Assembly: GCA_021209875.1 (NCBI GenBank)
Contig: JAGYVD010000003.1
Coordinates: 3,658,001-3,722,000, forward strand
Source of the DNA: Rosellinia necatrix
Lineage: Eukaryota; Ascomycota; Sordariomycetes; Xylariales; Xylariaceae
Length of the DNA: 64,000 nucleotides
Direction of reading: 5' to 3'
Translations under genes and position numbers: made by a program
Shown: positions 52,197 to 61,595 of the stretch, piece after piece
Layout: the number at the start of each line of letters is the position of its first letter
Position numbering within the stretch: the first letter of the stretch is position 1
The notes under the pieces: generated by a model
Database searches by the model: none
The model's input: the letters and a program-made list of their open reading frames with translations, nothing else
Told to the model about the DNA's origin: nothing

Positions 52197-54356
52197 GACG
52201 AAGTGAACAAGACCGCCTAGGTCCGCAGGAGAGCTGTTACTATAGGAGAGGGATGATAAGTATAATTCCTGAGAGCAGACAGGATAGCGTGTAAATGATC
52301 ATGAATTTATTTTCAGGCAGAGATGAGAGCGATCCCTCCGCGAACCGGGCAGCTTTACACGAAGTATATCGTGTGAGAAAGGCACTTGGACTTGGAAGGC
52401 TTTCGTTGGAGGAGGGGGGAGAAGAGCAGTGAGTGAGTGGTTGGTTCGTCAATTGGCTTAGCTGGCCACCCGTGACACAAGCGGCGGCCCGACCTTGAGC
52501 TAGCTGGTGGAGCTCACGGCGCTTTTTTGGCCCCTGCTTGTCCCCTCGATCCACTAAATCTGGCAACAACCAGGTTCCCCAACATCCCCACATATGCACT
52601 GCCAAGGCGTCAGGAGGTAGCTGCGCGCCGTCTGGTTCGCTGAAATCCAGAGCTTTCAGGGGCAACACAGAACAACCGCTTGCAGCCGGGGAGCGCTGAC
52701 GTATCATGCCGCTCTAGGTAGTGACATAGTGACATAGCTTGCTTGAACCAGTTGGCGCGCAGGGGCATTGTTTCCATAACCACAACCATAGCCGTGGCCA
52801 TAATCTCTGCCCGCTGTTCACGTGCGGCTGCGACCGTGGGCTGTGGTCATGGCATTCCTAACTAACCCAGAAACCCAGAAAAATACCACCAAATATTCTA
52901 GCGGAATGGTATGGTGACGTTGGGAATAAAGAAAGGGAGCGGGAGAGGGAGAAGGAGAAGGGGAAGGGGAAGGGGAAGGGGAAGGGGAGGGAGGGTACGG
53001 GCACAAGGACAGAGAGAACAAACAGGCACAAGCGAACATACCTCATCTTTAATAGGCGTAGCTCACGAGAGCAAATAATTATGTAACATACGACCCGAAT
53101 CGGCGGCGTGTATCGACCATCGGGAGATCGGGGGGGTTCTTGGACGATATGATATAAGTCTGCTAGCTATCTCAAGGTAGAATGCGTGGTCGGTATGGGC
53201 GATCTAGGCGGTCTAGACGGTCGCGCCGGACACAGATGTGGCTCGCGGAAATACGAAATGAGGTGCGTGGACAAAGAAGGGCGAGTAACGGTCTGTAGGA
53301 ATAGGAAGAGGCGACAAACTAGGGTCCGAGAGGAGAACTTGGGCGAGGAGGCGGTAGGGAGCGGTAGGGAGCGCTGGTATGTTGTTATACGGATATCTGT
53401 GATGGGTACTAAACACGATGTTGCAACATGGCTAGCCAAACATGTATTCCCCAAGGACCGCCCGCCCCTTTCCTCTTTTTTTTTCTTTTTTTTTTTTTTC
53501 CACCGGTACAAGAAGGTTACACTACACAACGGGTCTGCTGGCTAGCAATTGCCGTGTGCGAATATGGCATATGGCGTCGAGCTCGCACGTTCAACATCAT
53601 GGCTTCCATTGGAGGCGGCTATCGACGAAAGATGGATCGAGTGTTTGCATCTACTAGCAAGCACTAGCCCGGGCACTCCTGCCTTGGCAGTAATGGAAAG
53701 CCGTAGGACATCGTGGCATATCTATACAAAAGAGAGCAGAGTGTCGATATAGGTAATCGCTAGGTATTCCAACCGTTCACCATGAGTGGCTTGCCGGGTC
53801 TTCGTAATACCAGGAATAGGCCTGTTTATACGGAATCCGCCGTATTGGTAACCCATTAATCTAAAAATAAACATACACTGACTCTTGGTCAAATGAAGGA
53901 CGAGCTTGAAGCCTCGCTAAGGCCCGCAGCTCTAGCAAAACGAGTGCAGTTGGGCACCATCTGCTAATTGTTGCAGTCCTGGGCTTCCACGTGGCGAGGG
54001 TCACCCTGAAATAAATAAACGATTCGATCATCTAGCCCTGGACCCCCTTTCGTTCAGCCTTTACCGCCGTATGGAGGGGGCGGAATAGCATCATGTACTA
54101 ACTATGGTAACAATGACCAAGTGCGTGTGCCTGTGTGGTATCATCGCCTCCAAACAGTGATATCAAACCCTTGAGAAGTGATCATGTCCAACGCCGAGTG
54201 CAGCCAAGAATTACAATGGTATCCCATCCTATGCAGACATACACCCCCGCTATCTAATATGTAAACGAATACAGCTGTATCGCCCATGCCATCCCCTGCT
54301 CGTGGTGGAGAAGCTACTATCGTCATGCCGCCAGCTGGCCGGTAAACCCTCTACAA
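52197..54356. other. Intergenic region mannosidase promoter / CAP-Gly 3' end
   Basis: 2.2 kb without a supported gene. It contains a purine (GGGGAA)n tract at 52931-52996, a T14 run (53486-53499) and tandem GAGCGGTAGG near 53350-53370. Short ORFs are low-complexity frames through these tracts. Confidence 0.5.
52931..52996. repeat. Purine tract (GGGGAA)n
   Basis: About 66 nt of almost pure G/A ending in five GGGGAA hexamers; a potential triplex or G-quadruplex-forming sequence. Confidence 0.9.
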
Positions 54357-57000
54357 CTAGAATGCGTCTTCCAGTGGGCAGTCGATACTGTCATGGCCGT
54401 CCCGTTCGCACATTGCACACCATTTGGATGGGTCGACTATTCCGCTCTCCTTTCCTGCAAGTGGCCCGGACTCTTGGGGGTTGGGAAGAGTCTGTATGGA
54501 GGCTGGGGCTGGGGTTGTCGAAGCCTTGGATCTCAAAGGCGATAGCGGTCGAGGTAAGGCCTCTGCATCTACAGGAACGGCCAAATTCTGGAGACCTTCA
54601 TGCGCTGCCGCATCCTTGCCCGTCTGGCCCGATGTTTGGTCACCAGCGCCACCCTTTCCCTGTTCATTCTGACCCCCGAACATGTTGGTGCACGTGAGGA
54701 TATCATGGCCACTTGTCTCGCATATCTCGCACCAGAGTGTGCTAGTTTCGGTGACTGAAGATAGCGCATCACTCTCGGGCATAGGATCCAGGGTCTGGCT
54801 GCGCTTATGCGTCTCCTCTGGTGACCGAAGATCACGGGCTAAGATAACGGTCCCTTTCGAGTCACGGTACGATGACCGATCCGCACTACCGACCGTCATC
54901 GAGCTTCCTCGGTTATTTGAGACACTTTTTCGCCGCAGCATTTCGATTTCGCGTTCTAGCTCCTCTTCCCGGGCGCTCTTTTTATCTACGATACCGCGCA
55001 GGTCGACGAGCTCCCGCTCCAGTTTGTCCTTGCTCATCCGATGGTCCATCGAGTCCTGCCGAGACTTGGCGAGCGAGTTAGTTCGCTGTGGTTGAGTTCC
55101 ACCTTTCTCTGGGGACTCTGATCCGGGAATAGAGTCTCTACTGAGCGAGTGGATGATGGCTTTGAGACCCCTGATCTCGTCCTCTTTTTGTTCTAGGTCC
55201 TTCGACATAGATGATCGGTCTTCGGTGTCGGCACCCCCATTCATGGTAGCCGAGGCTTTCTCACGCTCCCTTCGCAATTCCGACCGAGTTCGTTCCACCT
55301 CACCTCGGAGGAACTCAACCTCACCCCGAGCCTCGGCTTCTCCTCGGCGAGCGTCCTCAAGCCCTTCTTCAAGTTCTTGAACGAGTTCCTCGAGTTGCTT
55401 TAACTGTCGTGCCACGCCCTCGACATCATCCTGTCGTTCTTGTATTTCTTGCAGCTCCTGTTCTAGTTCCTGAATCTTTGCATCGTATACCCTTTGAGTT
55501 TCCGTACTAGCCATCTCGAGAGTATCGATGGTGCTTCGAAAATCAGCTCGATGGGTATCGAACTCAGCAGTTAGCATAGCAATTTTTTCGTTCTTCTCTC
55601 GCAGCACGGCCCGAAGCTGAGATGTATCTTTACCGTCGAGGCTGCTTGAGCGCATACGCGCATTATCCGATTGATCTATTAGAACCGTAAGTTCAGAGAG
55701 ACTGCTCTCCATCTCGGCCAGCGCAGAAGCCTGTTCCTTCAGTTGCCTGTCTCGGTCTTCGAGTTGCGATTTGAGACGCTCGAGCTCTTCCTCATTGGCC
55801 TGATTCGCGCGGGATGCAGGCCGCTTAAAGCCCATGGAAGATGTTATAGATCCCAGGCTGCCGTTGGCCTTGGCATGAACACTAGCGAGAGGGGGGCATG
55901 GGCTCCTCATCGTCGAAGCTGGGCCTGATCTGACCAAGCGCCGACACACTTCTTGGGGCGATGGTTGGCTTTCTATCCAGGCGCATGGATTTGTTCGGGT
56001 CGCCAATCGTTCCTCGAACACTCGAGGCAAATTTGGGCACAGTCGGGCTGCCATAACGCGAGGGGGGTTTCGCAGGTGTCGCGATTGTCGGGCGGGGGGC
56101 CGGGGTCAGTTGTAGCTTGCGGACGGGCGAATCCGGTCGAGGTAGCGACGTCCTAGGTCGTTTACCCTGAGGGCTAGCTGCTCGACCAGGTCCCACGGAC
56201 TGGCTAAACTTTGGTAGCGAAGGGGTCGGAGGAGTGAAGTTGGTCGCATTCTGACTCGCGGTTCTTAGACCACCCAAGGACATCCCCGAGGGGGGAGCGT
56301 GGGAAAGCAGAAGCCGGCGAATCGCCTTTCAACAGTTTGTTGATGGGAACAAAAATACCCGATCCAGGAACGGAGGTGGCAAAGTACGAGACGCTAATGC
56401 AATACAGAATACTGGTTAGCTATTGCATAGTCTACAACGAGACGAGAGAAGCGAGAGAAAAGAGCAGCAAGAGCTGTGACAAACGCACCCGTCCACTTCG
56501 CCGCTGTTTTTCCCGCGCAGCGCGAATTCCGAGTGTAGCTCAACACCGACAAAGACTCCCCTCCTGCCGGCGACAGACCCCACAAAGCGAACGGTGCCCA
56601 TCATGTTGCCCGGAACCTCGACTTGCTCGCCAACGGCGAGGTCGTCGATGGGCGCCAGGCCCTTGCCGGGGGTCAGGGGCGACATCGGGGGCATCTTGCG
56701 CGGCGAGGGAGGGTCGTTCAGAACGGTGTCGAGGGCGTAGCTTTCGGAGTCATCCGGGATCGACGCGAGGGAGACGGGGGTCAGGGCAGCTAGCGAACTC
56801 TTACGGGCGAGGAGCCCGGTGGGGGGCGCGAGTCGAGAATGGACAGAATACAGCGTGTTTAAATTGGGGGTCGACGCGGTTCCAATGCCGCCGCCGGTGG
56901 TTCTCCTCGCTGGGCGGGACAGGCCGGAATGGTGCTGCTGTCTCTGTTGGTGATGCAGGGAGGAGGAGGAAGAAGAAAGGGTTGTCGCCAACGAAGCCAT
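54357..57000 (-). CDS. CAP-Gly microtubule plus-end protein (CLIP-170 type), frame broken twice
   Basis: Microtubule plus-end tracking protein. Exon 1 57000-56489 and, after the intron 56394-56488, exon 2 from 56393. The CAP-Gly domain reads LAVGEQVEVPGNMMGTVRFV, AGRRGVFVGVEL, GKNSGEVDG|VSYFATSVPG and GIFVPINKLL. A basic Ser/Pro region follows (FTPPTPSLPKFSQSVGPGR, TSLPRPDSPVRKLQL), then a long coiled coil (~EEELERLKSQLEDRDRQLK to REEELEREIEMLRRKS). It ends with two zinc knuckles, WCEICETSGHDILTC and WCAMCERDGHDSIDC, as in CLIP-170. As written, the frame shifts at two C6 tracts (plus-strand G6 at 56290-56295 and 55891-55896). Removing one base from each would join the three open segments. I therefore annotate one gene of about 880 codons but note that the given sequence does not encode it intact. 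Confidence 0.8.
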
Positions 57001-57589
57001 GGCGGGCGACTTTTTTGCACCTCGCGAGCCTTGCAAGCCGGCCCGGTATGTACAGCACGTAGCGGGTGTGATGGTGCGACCTAACCGCAGGGAGGTAGGT
57101 GTGCGTGCAAGCGTGTCGCTAGGCGGCCGGGTAGTGCGAGGCACAGTGGACACCTCCCTGCTGCCAGCCCGTAATCCGTGGGCAATAGGGGGCTTCCTCG
57201 GTTGATCTTTGGTGGGTAGGCGTGAGAGCTGTCTGTTTTCCCGCGCCGGTACTGTAACGCCAAATTGGCTATCCGGGGCTCTGTCCAATCGTGATGCTCG
57301 AGCTGTCTCCCTTTAGCCCACACGTTCCGGAAAGGGTGCAACTAGGGACGGGTAGTGGCCGTAAGCGCGGGTTGTGTGGGACAACAATCCCAGAGACAAT
57401 TTGCCCCTCAGCCCAAACTGGTCGGCGGAAGTAATGAGTTGGACGCTGTGCGATGCGTTGTACAGTACACTACTATAAGTAACTTAACTAAACCTAGTAG
57501 GTACGGTGTGCCACATAGATTGTAGTTGAAAGCCGGCCGGAGAATAACTCTTTTGCAGTTCAGGGTCAGCTGACGACGATGGCAACAAT

Positions 57590-57649
57590 GACGACGACGA
57601 CGACAACAACAACAACAACAACAATAACAAGAACAACAACAAGAACAAC
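57590..57649. repeat. (GAC)n-(AAC)n triplet repeat
   Basis: ACGACGACGACGAC followed by AACAACAACAACAACAA and interrupted AAGAACAAC units, 60 nt. Confidence 0.9.
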
Positions 57650-58814
57650 GCCTTGAAGCAGAACAGAAAGAGAAGAGGAGGATGATAGAAAACGGTGCAC
57701 GGTGCTTGGGTGGGCAGCAAACAGGAAAAGAGAAGGACGAGGGGCGGAGCAGTGCAGGGGAGAAGAGGGGGGGGGGGCGTGTCGATGATTCAAATCGGGT
57801 CGATGTCGCATGACTAATCGTGGCGGATTAACTACCTTATATGTAAGGTGGGAGAGTCTGTTTTGGAGCCGTTAGCAAAAGAGGCTGGTTAAATGTCTAG
57901 CGAGGGCGTTCAGGAATTTACGTACTTCAGTAGGTACGGTATCGTTCTGGAAACAAGCCCAAGCACACAATTTATGGTGTCCCGCCGTCCATATGTATAC
58001 CCGTATTGCCACTAACTGCAGCTCTTCTAGAAACAAATATCCATTGAACGCACGGGGTGTTCGAGCCGGCCTTGGTCGAGACGGTAGATTGGTGGCCAAC
58101 GGATAACCAGGTGAAAGTTGATGGTGCAACGGAACCTCGGGATTGAGCAAGTATACACCACAGTAACCAAATCAACAAATAAGTAGTAACTTGGTGATAA
58201 GAGTGTTGAAGGGAGTCCGACGAGAGATAGAGGTCGGCACGCTGCAGTTTTCCCCTTCCTTATAAGGAAACCAAGCAACCAACAATATACTCTGGTTGGT
58301 CTGCCTCTGGTTACTCAAGACTTGCTATGGCAACACCAAGTTTGGTACCATACCCGGCAGTAATTGGAACCTAGGTATTCCTTGCATCCACTCATCCGAA
58401 AAACTGTGATTAGCTGCATTTGCGCTACTGTAGGTACAAGATATACAGCAGGTAGGCACATGCTCAAGTTCCGACCTCCCCTGTAACTACTGTACCTAGG
58501 TAGACGCAATAGCTACTTCCAAGGGTCATCACTGGCGAAGTTTTGAGTCAAAGTACCCCGGGTACCAGGTACATATGTCAGTACGACTTCGTACGTGTGC
58601 CTAAACCCTAAACCTGGAAGCGTGTTTTTTTTTTTTCCCCTTTTGATTACTTTGTTTACTCTGAAAAATATACGGTGACACAAACAATAACTCCTGCGAG
58701 CTGCATGCATACCTGTGTAGGAGCTGAAAATAGAGGCTGGAAGCTACAGGTTGGTACAAAGCAGACACTTACATAGATGCCGATAGAGGTGATTTATGTT
58801 TGTGGGCACCCTGT

Positions 58815-58935
58815 TGATATAATATCCATAGCAAATAAATCTTAGATAGTAAAGCTAATAATATAATACTATATAGTTACGTTAACTATATCATTTATGA
58901 TATTATTTTCCTAACATAATATTATAGGTCATACT
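58815..58935. other. AT-rich island with palindromes
   Basis: About 120 nt with very few G/C bases. Contains the hairpin arms TATAGTTA and TAACTATA separated by three bases near 58874-58892. No ORF or RNA family is recognised. Confidence 0.6.
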
Positions 58936-59374
58936 TTTATTCCAGCTTGTCCTATAATAGAGACCTCTCAGGTAGTAGGTAAGTATATCAATCATCGGCA
59001 CTTATAAATTTTGAAATATGTGACGTCACCGAACCTTGGCTGTTATTTATTTCTAACTCTGGCTCCAGTCCTACTTTACCTACAAGTAGGAGACATGTAC
59101 ACTGGTGTAAGCTATCGTGTAATACCTCTGTAGATACTCTATGTACATAGGGGTTTGTTTCTAGACATGAGACAAGTCACATATTGCGTCAAGCCAACCA
59201 GGCTCAGACCTGGTTTGTATGCAAACTCCTGCCCAGGATCTAGTTGCAAGGTGGAGGCTATGCCCGGATAGGTATTTGGCACCGGGCGTGTGGGATTCGG
59301 CATATCCCCAGACGAACCCGGAACAGAGCCTAGAACAATCTCAGTCTATGCCGTTGATCGTATGTATGCACGAC

Positions 59375-59405
59375 TAGGTAGGTATGACTAGGTAGGTAGG
59401 TAGGC
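59375..59405. repeat. AGGTA motif cluster
   Basis: CTAGGTAGGTATGACTAGG followed by TAGGTAGGTAGGC, direct repeats. Confidence 0.6.
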
Positions 59406-60073
59406 ACTATATGTAATCAGAGGCTCTACTTGTACCATCGATGGATGCTACTATGGTCGCAGACAAAACGAAGGGATTCACTTTAGTCCAGATACCCACG
59501 CTAGCCAAGGTAATATACTTGCACAGCTATTTAATTGTTTTTACTTGCATTGTTGAAAAACAGGGGTACTGCGAGTTTATAGGTTTTTAATAGTCGGTAG
59601 TTAATAATAGTATTACATGACTATTGATGGGTTATAGTCGGGAGTGTGTAGGTATCGTTGCCGTCAGCTCTAAACATTCATAACATGCCTTATGATCGAT
59701 TATTAAGTTCGTAAGAGGGCTTAAGGATGTGTTATAATCACATATGGCACTCGCAATGCCCTGAGCATGCCTTCGTTGATTCGTCCCAACCATTGCCTGA
59801 TTCTTCATCCAGCTACAACAACACTGCCCCGATGCGACAAAATGGTAGCCTCCTTTCCTGGGAACCACTTTTTACGAAGGCCAAGATGTAAGTAAGAAAG
59901 CGCCGCTGCGGGCTATGACGAACTTGGATAGGGAGAAAGCTAGAATGGCTGGCGATGGCTGGCGATGACTGTCTACGAAACCTGTTTGAACAACCTTACT
60001 AGTACATCTGTGAAGGCACAATGCGGACCAAAGTGCAGTGTTAGACCAAAATCCACGTCCAGAAGAGGTGGTT

Positions 60074-61123
60074 TCAGTTGTTCGAGTCGTGTTCTCTCTC
60101 TATTATATCGCCCCGGCCTAGCGAGTGTGTGCCGTCGTTCAAGACCATAGCTTCTCGGTGTCGTCTGCGTAGCCGCTGCTCCTCGACGCTTTGATCATTT
60201 ACCCGGGGTATTAGTTCCATCTGCGACGGCGTAAGGCGACCACCAGCCTCGCTCCCCATACTAAATTCCAGAACCACCTTGATATTCTTGGATTCTTTAG
60301 ATTTTCTTAACTTCGTGGCTAGTTTCGCCCTGGCCAGGGCCTTCCGGCCGACCCTAGACGCTTGAAGATGGATGCATATGTCGCTTATTGTGTTCTTTTT
60401 GCGATCTAAATAATGGGCAAAGTTTGCACGCCTCTCCTCGGCTATATCTCCCCATGGCTGCTTTGCTAGCCACTTTTCTACAAACTTAGCGTCGACGAGT
60501 TTTTCGACCCCGTGGTGATGGATCAGAACCGTGACAATTAGGAGGCAACGTTGTTCGCCAATATCACGCAGGGGGTACTCGTCGTGGTATGGGTTGTCAA
60601 GCGTTTCGTGCTCGATGTCTCCGAGGCTCAATTCCAGAGACCGGACGATGGCGCTGTAGCCTTTCGGGGTGTTAAGGGCGACCGCAAATGAGTTCCGATA
60701 GGAACCTTCAGGTGCATGTTAGCAAGCAGATGGCAAAGGTGGACAATGTTGCATACTATCATCAAGGGCGAAGGTTAGGGCGCGTAGGCTTCGCATACGC
60801 TCGTCGTAGTCCTTGCGAGTGATGCCCCAGAGGAGATCGTGGATAGTTGAATTGTCGTTCACTGCACGGCTAGCCACTATCCTGACTGCGGTGTCGCGTA
60901 CGGCGAAGTTGTAGTGCTGTAACAGGGTGTTGAGGGTACTCGACTTGAGGGAGTCCTCCGTGGCTTGTGTGATGTATTGAGTCTTTGGCTGCGCCGGCTG
61001 GATCTCAGCTTTGTCGCGAGAATGCAAAAGAATAATGCGCATGGCAACGATGCAGCTGACCGTCGCTATGCCGAAACCGGCGGCGACGAAGCGCTCGTCT
61101 CGCACGAAGGAGAAGAGTCCCAT
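60074..61123 (-). CDS. Conserved fungal protein with N-terminal membrane anchor, unknown function
   Basis: Exons 61123-60757 and 60705-60074 give 332 aa. Start MGLFSFVRDERFVAAGFGIA followed by TVSCIVAMRIILLHSRDKA: one predicted transmembrane helix (~13-32), with the short N-terminus on one side. The following part is helical and looks like HEAT/ARM-type repeats (LNTLLQHYNFAVRDTAVRIV, HDLLWGITRKDYDERMRSLR, GYSAIVRSLELSLGD, CLLIVTVLIHHHGVEKLV). The C-terminus is strongly basic then polar (KALARAKLATKLRKSKESKN). The intron 60706-60756 is 51 nt with a GCTAAC branch and a GAAG acceptor, joining ALDDS|SYRNSF. I do not recognise a named family. The gene is divergent from NOP14. Confidence 0.75.
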
Positions 61124-61595
61124 ACTAGAATCATTCTCAAGTAATCATACTAGCATGTGTGTTCTGCATGATGGTTTACGAAGTCGAGAGAAAATGGGGT
61201 GGAGTATTCCGTAACATGAGCATGGCGACGACTGACATCTTGAATGCCATCAGTTGTCGCTCGAGTAGGTACTATGTACCTAGGATCCTAATTGGATGGA
61301 AAGCGAACTAACCAAGATGGTACTAAATTACTTCACCGTTAGTACCTATCCTAGTTAGAAGCACAATAAAGGTATTTACCCATGTATATATACTCCGTGC
61401 AAATGCAATTAAATTACTACAAGAACCTACTTAGGTACCTACCTAGCTAGGTTCATAAGATAAGATAAGATAAGACTCTAAGTTAGACAACTGAAGCTCT
61501 ACCAAAAAAATGCTTGGGGCTTCATCATGATCAACCCCTCCAGGCGCAACTGACGGCGCCCTGTGACTCGCAAACGCTTTTCCCTTCTCGCAATT
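61124..61595. promoter_or_regulatory. Bidirectional promoter orphan / NOP14
   Basis: 472 bp between divergent start codons. It contains AGGTACC/AGGTA motifs (61265-61280 and 61430-61452) and a triple AGATA repeat at 61457-61475, about 120 bp upstream of the NOP14 ATG, matching GATA-factor consensus HGATAR. Confidence 0.5.

Larger units (their letters stand above)
57001..60073. other. 3.1 kb gene-poor intergenic region
   Basis: Upstream region of the CAP-Gly gene and downstream of the membrane-anchored orphan. It contains (GAC)/(AAC) triplet repeats (57590-57649), an AT-rich island (58815-58935) and AGGTA motifs (59375-59405). No gene is supported; ORFs are short and unconserved in appearance. 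Confidence 0.5.

Noticed and set aside
55893..56000. Intron explaining the second frame break of the CAP-Gly gene
   Set aside because: The only phase-compatible donor (GTCGGC, about 64 nt before a CTAG) is weak, has no branch site and would delete a conserved-looking segment.
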